Below, in pieces: positions 55,706 through 64,000 of a stretch of 64,000 nucleotides of DNA. The position numbers and the translations under genes are program-made. The notes below the pieces were generated by a model, which saw only the letters and a list, made by a program, of their open reading frames with translations, was not told where the DNA came from and ran no database searches. The stretch is from the NCBI RefSeq assembly GCF_014196115.1, contig NZ_JACIDB010000004.1:62001-126000 (forward strand), read 5' to 3'. Source of the DNA: Sphingomonas aquatilis (GTDB lineage: Bacteria > Pseudomonadota > Alphaproteobacteria > Sphingomonadales > Sphingomonadaceae). Each line of letters starts with the position of its first letter. Position 1 is the stretch's first letter.

Positions 55706-57915
55706 GCGACGCCGAAAGCAATGCCATCGGCCGGCCCGGCCGCACCCTTTTCGTCGCGACGATCCTGACGGGATCGTTCCTGCTGTTCCTTGTTCAACCG
55801 ATGGTGGCGCGCATGGCGTTGCCGCGGCTGGGCGGGGCGCCGGCGGTGTGGAATTCGGCGATGCTCGTCTACCAGACGCTGCTGCTCGCCGGCTATGCCT
55901 ATGCCCATGCGCTGGGGCGCATCCGGCCGATGGCGCAGGCGGCGGTGCATCTCGGCGTGCTGCTCGTCGCGGGGGCGTGGCTGCCGATCGGGCTGGCGCT
56001 GGGGGCGGGGCCTGCCGGCGTGTCGCTGGCGGTCTGGGTGCCGTGGCTGCTCGGCGCATCGATCGGGCCACTGTTCTTCGCCGTTTCCGCCCAAGCGCCG
56101 CTGGTGCAACGCTGGTTCAGCATGGCGAGCCGGGGGGGCGATCCCTATGCGCTGTACGCCGCGTCGAACCTCGGCAGCTTCGCCGGCCTGATCGCCTATC
56201 CGCTCGTCGTGGAGCCGCTGTTGACGCTGCGCACGCAAAGCCTCGTCTGGAGCGCGGGCTACGTCCTGCTGATCGCGCTCGTCGTCGGCTGTGCCTGGCA
56301 TCTGCCGCGCGGGGAGGGCAAGGCCGCGGCGCGCCCGACCAGCGAACCCGCAACCCACCGTCGTATCGCCCACTGGATCGCGCTCGCGCTGGTGCCCTCG
56401 GGGCTGATGCTCGCGACCTCCACCTATATCACCACCGATATCGTCGCGATGCCGCTGCTCTGGGTGCTGCCGCTCGGCCTGTATCTGCTGAGCTTTTCCG
56501 TCGCCTTCGCGACCGACCGGTTCCTCGCCGACCTGCTGACGCGGATCGCGCCGATCACCATCTTGCTGTTCGGCGGCGTGATGGTCGGCGGGTTCAACGA
56601 ATCGCCGTTGGTCAATCTCGCCATCGCGCTGACCTTGCTGTTCATGGCCTCGGTCGCGCTGCACACGCAGCTCTATCGCCTGCGCCCCGCGCCCGATCGT
56701 CTGACCGGCTTCTATCTCGCCATGGCGGTGGGCGGTGCATTGGGCGGCGTGTTCGCGGCCTTGATCGCGCCGGTCGTGTTCGACTGGACGTACGAATATC
56801 CCATCCTGATCTTCGCCGCCGGGCTGCTGGTGCCGCAACGGTACCTGACGCGCGCTGTCCGGTCGCTGTGGACCACGCCGCGGCGTCGCCTCTTGGCCTA
56901 TGCGGTCGTCACCGTCCTGCTCGCGATATTGGCGGGGCTGACCTTCCGCGGCCCTAGTGATCTGTTTGGCGATGGCCATCAGGGGCTGACGTTCATCGTC
57001 ATCGCGCTGATCGGCGTGATCGCGATCGGCGCCCGCCCGGCCTATGCGCTCACCCTCGCCGTCGCGCTGGTGATCTTCGGCGGCTGGCGTGCGGTCGAAC
57101 TATCATTGGAACAGGGCGCGCGCACCCGCAGCTATTTCGGCGTCTATACCGTCCGCGACCGTCCCGGCGTGCGCGAGCTCGACCATGGCACGACCGTCCA
57201 CGGCATCCAGTTCATCGGCAACCCGATCCTCGAACGCCTGCCGACCACCTATTACGCGCCGCCCTCCGGCATCGGCCGCGCGATGAGCGCGCTCGATCCG
57301 CTGTACGGACCGCGCGCACGCATCGGTGTCGTCGGGCTCGGGACGGGCACGCTCGCCTGCTACGCGCAGCCGGGCCAGCGCTGGCGCTTCTATGAGATCG
57401 ATCCCGTCGTCGTGCATATCGCGCGCGACACCGGCCAGTTCACCTATTTGCGCAACTGCCTGCCCAACCCCACGATCCGCATCGGCGACGCGCGCCTCAG
57501 TCTGGAGCAGGACGCACCCGACAGCCTCGATCTGCTCGCGCTCGACGCTTTCTCCTCGGATGCGATCCCCGCGCATTTGATGACGCGCGAAGCGTTCCGC
57601 GCATACGCCCGCGTGCTCCAGCCCAAGGGGCTGTTGCTCGTCCACATCTCGAACCGGTTCCTCGATCTCGAACCCGTGGTCGCGGCGCTGGCGCGGGACG
57701 GCGGCTGGCATGCGGCGAAGCTCTTCTATCAGCCGCCCCGCTACACCGCGATCGCTTCGGCCAGCCAGTGGATCGCGCTGTCTCGCAATCCTGCGACGCT
57801 ATCCGCCCTCGCGAAACGGGGCGGCCAGTGGCAACCGCTGACACCGCGTGCCGGACTCACCCCGTGGACCGACGATTATTCGACGATCCTGCCGCTGCTG
57901 AAATGGGCGCCTTAG
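55702..57915 (+). CDS. Fused MFS / spermidine synthase-like protein
   Basis: GTG 55702, overlapping the previous stop, is chosen over longer starts lying inside the GNAT gene; length 737 residues. Residues about 15-480 form 13 or so membrane helices (GSFLLFLVQPMVARMALPRLGG near the start). Residues about 500-735 are a spermidine-synthase-like methyltransferase fold with RIGVVGLGTGTLACYAQPG, YEIDPVVVHIAR and LDLLALDAFSSDAIPAHLM. In family members the membrane part is not a proven transporter and polyamine activity is often unverified. Translational coupling with hemB and the acetyltransferase is clear from the overlaps. Confidence 0.85.
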   Translation: MSDAESNAIGRPGRTLFVATILTGSFLLFLVQPMVARMALPRLGGAPAVWNSAMLVYQTLLLAGYAYAHALGRIRPMAQAAVHLGVLLVAGAWLPIGLALGAGPAGVSLAVWVPWLLGASIGPLFFAVSAQAPLVQRWFSMASRGGDPYALYAASNLGSFAGLIAYPLVVEPLLTLRTQSLVWSAGYVLLIALVVGCAWHLPRGEGKAAARPTSEPATHRRIAHWIALALVPSGLMLATSTYITTDIVAMPLLWVLPLGLYLLSFSVAFATDRFLADLLTRIAPITILLFGGVMVGGFNESPLVNLAIALTLLFMASVALHTQLYRLRPAPDRLTGFYLAMAVGGALGGVFAALIAPVVFDWTYEYPILIFAAGLLVPQRYLTRAVRSLWTTPRRRLLAYAVVTVLLAILAGLTFRGPSDLFGDGHQGLTFIVIALIGVIAIGARPAYALTLAVALVIFGGWRAVELSLEQGARTRSYFGVYTVRDRPGVRELDHGTTVHGIQFIGNPILERLPTTYYAPPSGIGRAMSALDPLYGPRARIGVVGLGTGTLACYAQPGQRWRFYEIDPVVVHIARDTGQFTYLRNCLPNPTIRIGDARLSLEQDAPDSLDLLALDAFSSDAIPAHLMTREAFRAYARVLQPKGLLLVHISNRFLDLEPVVAALARDGGWHAAKLFYQPPRYTAIASASQWIALSRNPATLSALAKRGGQWQPLTPRAGLTPWTDDYSTILPLLKWAP

Positions 57916-58409
57916 GCGGCGGGAAGCGACGCCTGGATGCGGTCGATCTTGGCGGCCTGCCTGGCAGCCTCCGCCGCAATGCGCTCTCGCACCGTGCCGA
58001 GCGCAGGATAGGCCGGCTCCAGCTTTGCCGCGCGATCGGCCGCGATTACGTCGATATCGCTTAACAGCGACGACGTCTGCGCCCGCCAGTCGTCGAGCTG
58101 GGCGAGCGCGGTCTGCGCATCCAGCCACGCATCGCTGCCCACGGCCTTGCCCTTGGCCTTCGCCGCGGCGGCATCCGCCTTGGCGGCGTCGCCGGCAAAG
58201 CCTTTGGCCAAGCGGTCGAGCTTTACGCCGAACTCGGCGATCTTCGCATCCAGCGCCGGATCGGGCTTGGCCTCGACCACCGGCACTTCGGGCTCGGCGA
58301 AGCCAAGCTTCTCCACCGCCCGCGGCGCCAGCGAGGGATAGCGGGTCGTGTCGCGCGAACAGGCCGACAGCGAGGCGAGGGCGACGGCGAGCGACAGAGC
58401 GACTTTCAT
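57912..58409 (-). CDS. Predicted lipoprotein with helical Ala/Lys-rich domain
   Basis: ATG 58409 gives 165 residues: a signal peptide with lipobox LSAC near residue 18, a Pro/Glu-containing linker (EPEVPVVEAKPDP), then a largely helical segment rich in Ala and Lys (AKADAAAAKAKGKAV) and a final helix ending KIDRIQASLPAA. No domain is recognised. It overlaps the stop of the convergent MFS/spermidine synthase gene by 3 bp. tRNA-Arg diverges upstream. Confidence 0.72.
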   Translation of the reverse strand: MKVALSLAVALASLSACSRDTTRYPSLAPRAVEKLGFAEPEVPVVEAKPDPALDAKIAEFGVKLDRLAKGFAGDAAKADAAAAKAKGKAVGSDAWLDAQTALAQLDDWRAQTSSLLSDIDVIAADRAAKLEPAYPALGTVRERIAAEAARQAAKIDRIQASLPAA

Positions 58410-58493
58410 GGGGCTCGGCTGTAGGGGGTGCAAGAAAATGGCGCAACGCACTTGCGCGTTTCGAAGCGTCTGCTATCAGCGCGCCTCCAATGC

Positions 58494-58570
58494 GCGCCCG
58501 TAGCTCAGCTGGATAGAGCATCAGACTACGAATCTGAGGGTCGGACGTTCGAATCGTTCCGGGCGCGCCA
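58494..58570 (+). tRNA. tRNA-Arg (anticodon ACG)
   Basis: A 77-base cloverleaf: acceptor arms GCGCCCG and CGGGCGC, D-arm GTAGCTCAGCTGGATAGAGC, anticodon stem TCAGA/TCTGA with loop CTACGAA giving anticodon ACG at 58528-58530, T-arm GTTCGAATC, discriminator G and encoded CCA. In bacteria A34 of this tRNA is deaminated to inosine, so it reads CGU, CGC and CGA codons. Confidence 0.97.
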
Positions 58571-58575
58571 GGATT

Positions 58576-58607
58576 TCCCCCGCTCACATCTTTGATGTGG
58601 CGGGGGT
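58576..58607 (+). terminator. Terminator after tRNA-Arg
   Basis: CCCCCGC-T-CACATC pairs with GATGTG-GCGGGGG (13 bp with a bulged T) around TTT and is followed by TTATCGTTT. Its place 6 bp after the tRNA supports a terminator for that transcript, although the T-run is weak. Confidence 0.65.
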
Positions 58608-58649
58608 TATCGTTTGTGGCGCAGCGAAACGCGCTTTAGGGCGGCCGGC

Positions 58650-59642
58650 ATGATCCGCCGTATCCTCAGCTTCGTCGAACCGTTCATCCTTATGCTGCTC
58701 GGCACCGTCGTGCTGGCCAGCGTGTTGCCCGCGCGCGGCGAATGGGCGCGGGTGGCGGGGATCGTCGCGGATGCGGGGATCGTGCTGCTGTTCTTCCTGC
58801 ACGGCGCCAAGCTGTCGCGCGAGGCGATCTGGCAGGGCGCGCGCAACTGGCGGCTGCACCTCGCCGTCCTCGCGACGACCTTCGCGGTGTTTCCGCTCCT
58901 AGGGCTGGCATTCGGGCGCTTGCCCGGTCTCGCCGCGCCGGTCGCGGCGGGCATGGTGTTCCTGACGCTGCTGCCCTCGACCGTACAATCCTCCATCGCC
59001 TTCACCGCCATTGCGCGCGGCAATGTCGCCGCGGCCGTGTGCAGCGCGTCCTTTTCCAACCTGATCGGTATCGTACTGACGCCCGCGCTGGTCGCGCTGA
59101 CGATGAGCGGCGTCGGCGGACAGGCGGGCATCAGCCTTGCCGCCGTCGAATCGATCGTGCTGCAATTGCTGGTGCCGTTCGTCGCCGGGCATCTGCTGCG
59201 CCCGTGGATCGGCGGGTTCATCGGCCGGCACAAGGGGCTGGTCGGCATCGTCGATCGCGGCTCGATCCTGCTCGTCGTCTACACCGCCTTCGGTGCCGCG
59301 GTGGTCGAGGGGTTGTGGCACCGCGTTTCCGCGGCCGATCTCGCGCTGATCGCCGCCGCCTGCGTCGCGCTGCTGGCAATCGTGCTGGTCCTCACTTGGC
59401 TCGCCGGCCGCGCGCTGGGCTTCACGCGCGAAGACCAGATCGTGCTGCTGTTCTGCGGTTCGAAGAAGAGCCTCGCGTCGGGCGTGCCGATGGCGGGCGT
59501 CTTGTTCCCGGCGGCGCAGGTCGGCGCAGTGCTGCTGCCGGTGATGCTGTTCCACCAGATCCAGCTGATCGCCTGCGCGATCATCGCCCGCCGCTATGCG
59601 AATGCCGCAAGCCTCGCCGAGGCTGAAGCCGTCTCAGCGTAG
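58650..59642 (+). CDS. Bile acid:sodium symporter family protein (SBF-like)
   Basis: ATG 58650 gives 330 residues with ten hydrophobic segments, the size of the SBF-like group (YfeH/Rch1 type). Conserved parts are GIVLLFFLHGAKLSREAIWQG, VFLTLLPSTVQSSIAFTAIARGN (core TLLPSTVQSS) and FCGSKKSLASGVPMAGVLFP. The family belongs to the BASS superfamily; members transport organic anions with sodium or influence ion homeostasis, and the cargo is unknown here. It converges with cysQ, overlapping it by 9 bp. Confidence 0.85.
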   Translation: MIRRILSFVEPFILMLLGTVVLASVLPARGEWARVAGIVADAGIVLLFFLHGAKLSREAIWQGARNWRLHLAVLATTFAVFPLLGLAFGRLPGLAAPVAAGMVFLTLLPSTVQSSIAFTAIARGNVAAAVCSASFSNLIGIVLTPALVALTMSGVGGQAGISLAAVESIVLQLLVPFVAGHLLRPWIGGFIGRHKGLVGIVDRGSILLVVYTAFGAAVVEGLWHRVSAADLALIAAACVALLAIVLVLTWLAGRALGFTREDQIVLLFCGSKKSLASGVPMAGVLFPAAQVGAVLLPVMLFHQIQLIACAIIARRYANAASLAEAEAVSA

Positions 59643-60383
59643 CGCGGCGACCGCCGCCAGCACCTGATCGGCGAGTTCGGGCCGACAGATCAGCAGGTCG
59701 GGCAGCAGCGGGTTCTCGCAATTATAGACCAGCGGGCTGCCGTCGATCCGCGAGGCGTGCAGCCCCGCCGCCAGCGCCACCGCGGCGGGCGCGCAATTGT
59801 CCCACTCATATTGCCCGCCGTCGTGCAAATAGATGTCGGCGCGGCCATCGACCACCGCCATCGCCTTGACGCCCGCCGATCCCATGCCCACCCGCGTCGT
59901 CGCCAGCGCCACGCCGACGCGCTCGACCATGTCGGTCGCCCGCGTCCGGCTCACCACCATCCGCGGCGGCGCGCCGCAGACGATCGCGCGCGAGCATGCC
60001 TCCGCCGTCGTATAGATGCGCCCCGTCGCCGGCACCGCCACCGCGCCCACCGCCGGCCGGCCAGCGACCGCCAGGCCGATATGCACCGCCCAATCGTCCA
60101 GCCCCTCGGCATAGTCGCGCGTGCCGTCCAGCGGATCGACGATCCACACCCGCTCCGCCGCACATCGCGCCCGATCGTCGAGTGATTCTTCGGACAGGAT
60201 GAAATCGTCCGGTCGCGCGGCGCGCAGCCGGTCGAGGATCAGCGCATTCGCCTCCGCATCGCCGGCATCGCCCAGCGCCTTGCCGCTCGCCCCGCCGCGC
60301 GCGCGGATGGCGAGCAGCAGCGCGCCCGCCTCTTCCGCAACGCTGCGGGCGAGATCGACGTCGGACACGGCGGGCAAGGTCAC
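59634..60383 (-). CDS. cysQ: 3'(2'),5'-bisphosphate nucleotidase CysQ
   Basis: An inositol-monophosphatase-fold enzyme of 249 residues. GTG 60383 is preferred since GGAG lies 9 bp upstream and it forms a GTGA overlap with cysNC; a GTG at 60398 would add five residues. Metal and substrate motifs are [23 protein letters not shown] and [16 protein letters not shown]. CysQ hydrolyses 3'-phosphoadenosine 5'-phosphate, the by-product of sulfate reduction from PAPS, and so belongs functionally with the coupled cysNC and cysD genes. Confidence 0.92.
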   Translation of the reverse strand: MTLPAVSDVDLARSVAEEAGALLLAIRARGGASGKALGDAGDAEANALILDRLRAARPDDFILSEESLDDRARCAAERVWIVDPLDGTRDYAEGLDDWAVHIGLAVAGRPAVGAVAVPATGRIYTTAEACSRAIVCGAPPRMVVSRTRATDMVERVGVALATTRVGMGSAGVKAMAVVDGRADIYLHDGGQYEWDNCAPAAVALAAGLHASRIDGSPLVYNCENPLLPDLLICRPELADQVLAAVAALR

Positions 60384-62293
60384 AATTCGAAGCTCCACAC
60401 GCCCAGCACATGCTCGACGATCCGTTCGGCGGCACTCTCGGCGCTCTCGCGCGTCGTGTCGATACGAATATCGGGAGCGTCCGGCGCCTCATAGGGGCTC
60501 GAGATGCCGGTGAAATGGGCGATCTCCCCGCGCCGCGCCTTGGCGTACAGGCCCTTCACGTCGCGCGCCTCCGCCTCCGCCAGCGGCGTATCGACGAAAA
60601 TCTCGACGAACTCGCCCGGCGGCAGCATTCCGCGCACCATCTGCCGCTCGGCACGGAACGGTGAAATGAAGGCGGTCAGCACGATCAGCCCCGCATCGGT
60701 CATCAGCTTGGCGACCTCGCCGACACGGCGGATATTCTCGATCCGGTCGGCGTCGCTGAAGCCCAGGTCGCGGTTCAGGCCATGCCGCACATTGTCGCCA
60801 TCGAGCAGGAAGCTGTGCCGCCCCAGCGCGTGCAGTTTCTTTTCGACCAGATTGGCGATCGTCGACTTGCCCGATCCCGACAGGCCGGTGAACCACAGCA
60901 GCCGCGGCGACTGTCCCTTCTGCCGCGCATGCGCCTCACGCGTGATATCCACCGACTGCCAATGCACGTTCTGCGCCCGGCGGAGCGCATGGTGGATCAG
61001 CCCGGCCGCGACCGTCGCATTGGTTTCGCGATCGATCAGGATGAAGCCGCCGAGCGTCGCGCTCTGCGCATAGGGCTCGAACACGATGCCCTCGTCGGTG
61101 AACACCTCGGCGACGCCGATGTCGTTGAGTTCTAGCGTCTTCGCGGACAGATGCGCCTGCGTGTTGACGTCGACGACATATCCCGGCGCCTGTACGCTCG
61201 CGCCCACCGCCCGCGGGCCGATCTTCAGCCAATAGCCGCGGCCCGGCACCAGTGCCGTGTCGGACAACCAGACGATCGTCGCCTCGAACTGGTTCGCCGC
61301 TTCGGGCGGTGCATCGGCAGCCGCGATCACGTCGCCGCGCGAGCAATCCACCTCGTCGGCCAGCACCAAAGTTACCGCTTCGCCGGCCTGTGCCGTCTGA
61401 CGGTCGCCATCGAACGTCACGATCCGCGCGACCTGCGTCGTCTTGCCCGAGGGGACGATCCGCACCGCATCGCCCACCGCGACGCGACCGCCGGCGATCG
61501 TCCCGGCAAAGCCGCGAAAATCGAGGTCGGGCCGGTTGACCCATTGCACCGGCAGCCGGAACGGGCCCGCCGCGGCGCGATCGCTATCGACGGGAATCGC
61601 CTCCAGATGCGGCAACAGCGCCGGGCCGCTATACCACGGCATGGCATCCGACCGGGTCGTGATATTGGCGCCGGTCAGCCCCGACAGCGGAATGGCGGTG
61701 AACGCGTCGATCCCGATCCCGCGTGCGAAGTCGGCATAGTCCGCCACGATCGCGTCGAACGTCGCCTGATCATGGCCGACCAGATCCATCTTGTTCACCG
61801 CGAGCACGATCTGACGGATGCCGATCAGGTGCGCCAGGAACGAATGCCGCCGCGTCTGCGTCAGCACGCCCTTGCGCGCATCGATCAGGATCACCGCGCA
61901 ATCCGCGGTCGACGCACCCGTCACCATGTTGCGCGTATATTGTTCGTGCCCCGGCGTATCGGCGACGATGAACTTGCGCTTCTCGGTCGCGAAGAAGCGA
62001 TAGGCGACGTCGATCGTGATGCCCTGCTCGCGCTCGGCGGCGAGGCCGTCGACCAGCAGCGCGAAGTCGATATTCTGCCCCTGCGTGCCGACGCGTTTGC
62101 TGTCCGCCTCCAGCTGACTGAGCTGATCCTCGAAGATCGTCTTCGAATCGTACAGCAGCCGCCCGATCAGCGTCGACTTGCCGTCATCCACCGACCCGCA
62201 GGTGATGAAGCGCAGCATCGACTTGGTCTGATGCGTGTCGAGATAGGCGTGGATATCCGCCGCAATCAGGGCATCCGGTGTGTAAGCAGTCAT
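60380..62293 (-). CDS. cysNC: Bifunctional sulfate adenylyltransferase subunit 1 / APS kinase
   Basis: ATG 62293 gives 637 residues; open frame further upstream lies in repeats. CysN part (1 to about 440): GTPase motifs [29 protein letters not shown] and NKMDLV, followed by two beta-barrel domains. CysC part (about 455-637): P-loop [35 protein letters not shown] and [16 protein letters not shown]. The protein activates sulfate with CysD using GTP, then phosphorylates APS to PAPS. It overlaps cysQ, but an unusual 357-bp repeat-filled gap separates it from cysD, its partner subunit. Confidence 0.95.
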   Translation of the reverse strand: MTAYTPDALIAADIHAYLDTHQTKSMLRFITCGSVDDGKSTLIGRLLYDSKTIFEDQLSQLEADSKRVGTQGQNIDFALLVDGLAAEREQGITIDVAYRFFATEKRKFIVADTPGHEQYTRNMVTGASTADCAVILIDARKGVLTQTRRHSFLAHLIGIRQIVLAVNKMDLVGHDQATFDAIVADYADFARGIGIDAFTAIPLSGLTGANITTRSDAMPWYSGPALLPHLEAIPVDSDRAAAGPFRLPVQWVNRPDLDFRGFAGTIAGGRVAVGDAVRIVPSGKTTQVARIVTFDGDRQTAQAGEAVTLVLADEVDCSRGDVIAAADAPPEAANQFEATIVWLSDTALVPGRGYWLKIGPRAVGASVQAPGYVVDVNTQAHLSAKTLELNDIGVAEVFTDEGIVFEPYAQSATLGGFILIDRETNATVAAGLIHHALRRAQNVHWQSVDITREAHARQKGQSPRLLWFTGLSGSGKSTIANLVEKKLHALGRHSFLLDGDNVRHGLNRDLGFSDADRIENIRRVGEVAKLMTDAGLIVLTAFISPFRAERQMVRGMLPPGEFVEIFVDTPLAEAEARDVKGLYAKARRGEIAHFTGISSPYEAPDAPDIRIDTTRESAESAAERIVEHVLGVWSFEL

Positions 62294-62300
62294 GCGAACA

Positions 62301-62635
62301 CATCCTCCCTCGCGCAGCGGGGGAGGGGGACCGCCCGCCACAGGCGGGTGGTGGAGGGGGCGTCGCCGCACACGTAAGCCTTGCCGTATCCTCCCCCTCC
62401 GTCACGGCTCCGCCGCGCCACCTCCCCCTGGCGGGGGAGGACCGGGTAGAGTGCGAGCATCGGGAAAATCCTGTCTGTAGACATGGTCACGCCGCAACGT
62501 CCTCCCTCGCGTCAGCGGGGGAGGGGGACCGCCGCGAAGCGGTGGTGGAGGGGGCGCTTCCGCGTACGCCGAAGCCACCGCTGTCCTCCCCCTCCGTCCG
62601 CTTCGCTGCCACCTCCGCCTTGCGGAGGAGGAATG
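62301..62635. repeat. Two palindromic repeat units between cysD and cysNC
   Basis: Two related GC-rich units lie in the gap 62294-62650. Unit 1 (62301-62442) runs TCCTCCCTCGCGCAGCGGGG, ...GGTGGTGGAGGGGGCG, then the inverted half CCTCCCCCTCCGTCACGG ... GGCGGGGGAGGA. Unit 2 (62499-62635) repeats it with inner arms changed to CCGCGAAGCGG. Each is a long imperfect palindrome able to form a hairpin. They resemble scattered intergenic repeats but not the GTCACCCCGGA family. No credible gene is present in the gap. Confidence 0.85.
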
Positions 62636-62650
62636 TCGTGATGGCAGCCA

Positions 62651-63550
62651 TCAGAAATACCCCTCGCGCTTCTTCTTCTCCATGCTCGCGGCCTGATCGT
62701 GGTCGATCGCGCGGCCCTGGCGTTCGCTGGTCGTGGTCAGCAGCATCTCCTGGATCACCTGCGGCAGCGTCGCCGCCTCGCTCTCCACCGCCCCGGTCAG
62801 CGGATAGCAGCCCAAGGTGCGGAAACGGATCGATCGTTCGACCGGGATTTCGCCGGGCGCCAGGCGAAAGCGATCGTCGTCCACCATCAGCAGCATGCCG
62901 TCGCGCTCCACCGTCGGACGCGGTGCGGCAAAATAGAGCGGTACGATCTCGATCCCCTCGCGCAGGATATATTGCCAGATGTCGAGCTCGGTCCAGTTGG
63001 ATAGCGGGAAGACGCGGATGCTCTCGCCGCGATGAATGCGGGCATTGTACAAATTCCACAGCTCGGGCCGCTGCGCCTTGGGATCCCAGCCCTGGCTCGC
63101 CGAGCGGAAGGAAAAGATGCGCTCCTTCGCGCGTGACTTTTCCTCGTCGCGGCGGGCCCCGCCGAAGGCGACGTCATAGCCGCCCGCCTTCAGCGCCTGC
63201 TTCAACCCTTCGGTCTTCCACAAATCGGTATGCCGGCTGCCATGGTCGAACGGGTTGATCCCCGCGGCCTCCGCCTCCGGGTTCTTGTGGACGATCAGCT
63301 CCATGCCCGCATCCGCGGCCGCCTTGTCGCGCAGCGCGTACATCGCGCGGAACTTCCATGTCGTATCGACATGCAGCAGTGGGAAGGGCGGTCGCGCCGG
63401 AAAAAACGCCTTCTTGGCGAGATGGAGCATTACCGCCGAATCCTTGCCGACCGAATACAACATCACCGGCCGCTCCGCCTCGGCGACGACCTCGCGCATG
63501 ATGTGGATGCTCTCGGCTTCCAGCCGCTGCAAATGGGTAAGCCCGCTCAT
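62651..63550 (-). CDS. cysD: Sulfate adenylyltransferase subunit 2
   Basis: ATG 63550 gives 299 residues starting [20 protein letters not shown]. It is an N-type ATP pyrophosphatase: the PP-loop is [13 protein letters not shown], then [46 protein letters not shown] and [11 protein letters not shown]; the C terminus KKKREGYF is characteristic. It forms APS from sulfate and ATP together with CysN. It is transcribed toward cysNC, but palindromic repeats lie between them and could reduce read-through or form mRNA structure. Confidence 0.95.
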   Translation of the reverse strand: MSGLTHLQRLEAESIHIMREVVAEAERPVMLYSVGKDSAVMLHLAKKAFFPARPPFPLLHVDTTWKFRAMYALRDKAAADAGMELIVHKNPEAEAAGINPFDHGSRHTDLWKTEGLKQALKAGGYDVAFGGARRDEEKSRAKERIFSFRSASQGWDPKAQRPELWNLYNARIHRGESIRVFPLSNWTELDIWQYILREGIEIVPLYFAAPRPTVERDGMLLMVDDDRFRLAPGEIPVERSIRFRTLGCYPLTGAVESEAATLPQVIQEMLLTTTSERQGRAIDHDQAASMEKKKREGYF

Positions 63551-63608
63551 GGGGCTTTCAGATAAGCCCCCGCTCGCGCGATGCGACCAACTTATCCTTG
63601 GGGCGCCC

Positions 63609-63842
63609 CTATTCCGGCTGGCCCCACTCCTCACGCCGCCGCTCGACCGAATCGATCAGCACCCCGCCGACCATGAACACCGCGATCGGGCAGCAGCAGA
63701 ACAGCATCCACCCCTGCCAGCCGGGATATTGCTGCAGGTAATGCATGCCGCGCTCTACCGCCCCCATGGCGAGGCCATAGATGATGACGAACGCCTCGAA
63801 CTTGGTCTTGATGGTGAAGAGGCGTCTGATGCGGGTCCACAT
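63609..63842 (-). CDS. Small membrane protein of sphingomonad type, unknown
   Basis: A 77-residue ORF with two hydrophobic segments: [16 protein letters not shown] (about 17-35) and [19 protein letters not shown] (about 45-63). The N terminus is basic ([16 protein letters not shown]) and the end charged ([13 protein letters not shown]). It lies 58 bp upstream of cysD on the same strand, so it may share a transcript with the sulfate genes. I do not recognise a function; the pattern is one I associate with conserved small sphingomonad membrane proteins, without certainty. Confidence 0.7.
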   Translation of the reverse strand: MWTRIRRLFTIKTKFEAFVIIYGLAMGAVERGMHYLQQYPGWQGWMLFCCCPIAVFMVGGVLIDSVERRREEWGQPE

Positions 63843-64000
63843 GTCGAAAGGTTAAGCAAGCCGCGCGCCAACGGCAGATTTCCGTCGGTCGCGGGTTAAG
63901 AGGCGTGGTTAACCGTCAATTATTCCGACGCCGCAGAAATGCGTGGGGTTGCCGTTCCGTTCGCGGAAAACCGGCGCAATTTCCGCCTCCTGCGCGCGAC

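Noticed and set aside
62290..62490. A 66-codon ORF on the minus strand directly before cysNC
   Set aside because: Most of it is translated palindromic repeat ([16 protein letters not shown] and similar), a common artefact of this repeat type.
63895..63918. Repeated TTAA words near the right edge resembling a CtrA box
   Set aside because: The two TTAA words are separated by 9 bp instead of the 7 bp required by the TTAA-N7-TTAA consensus.

Overview
The window is a GC-rich (about two-thirds G+C) chromosomal segment of an alphaproteobacterium, most likely a sphingomonad. The case for this is the content: a CckA-type cell-cycle kinase, a single-domain response regulator with the FATG motif, a TonB-dependent receptor of the Xanthomonas/Caulobacter type tied to tryptophan-halogenase-like flavoproteins, a Mg-type HemB, a fused CysNC, and short palindromic repeats of the GTCACCCCGGA kind between genes. 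No phage, transposase, CRISPR array or plasmid gene is visible.

Layout. 1-5.1 kb: end of cckA, a small receiver protein, a short-chain dehydrogenase, a GH130-like propeller protein and ilvD. 5.1-8.1 kb: a tightly overlapping run of a lipoprotein, the NAD(P)HX repair enzyme and an RlmD-type RNA methyltransferase. 8.2-12.6 kb: truA and fmt (leftward), recR and def (rightward), a VOC protein and a radical SAM protein. 13-15.8 kb: a membrane glycosyltransferase-like protein, a 38-residue acidic ORF and icd. 15.9-19.9 kb: psd-pssA, then rpsB-tsf ending in a textbook terminator. 20-25.8 kb: an OprB-type porin gene broken by one in-frame amber codon, a chemoreceptor, an S9 peptidase and a hemerythrin-like protein. 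25.9-31.6 kb: valS, a 1.1-kb array of about 249-bp tandem repeats, a MATE exporter and a lipoprotein.

31.7-47.2 kb is the accessory highlight, an alpha-glucan (maltodextrin) utilisation locus: a DUF6445-like protein, a TonB-dependent receptor, halogenase-like protein 1, a LacI-family regulator, two GH13 enzymes, a GH97 enzyme, halogenase-like protein 2 and an MFS sugar transporter. Three gene junctions are ATGA overlaps. An identical 12-bp operator-like sequence (TGAATACGTATG) lies before both the receptor gene and the divergent LacI/GH13 intergenic region, which ties outer-membrane uptake and periplasmic/cytoplasmic hydrolysis to one regulator.

47.2-58.5 kb: a nucleotide-sugar epimerase, malate synthase G with a divergent LysR regulator, photolyase, a lipoprotein, a lipid kinase, then the overlapping trio hemB, GNAT acetyltransferase and fused MFS/spermidine synthase, a lipoprotein and tRNA-Arg(ACG). 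58.6-64 kb: a bile-acid-symporter-like protein and the leftward sulfate-activation genes cysD, cysNC and cysQ. In that group cysD and cysNC are separated by about 360 bp of palindromic repeats. No wholly new system was identified. The strongest leads are the halogenases embedded in the glucan locus with the shared operator, the amber-interrupted porin, the 249-bp tandem array, and a perfect FNR-type box between rpsB and a divergent small membrane protein.
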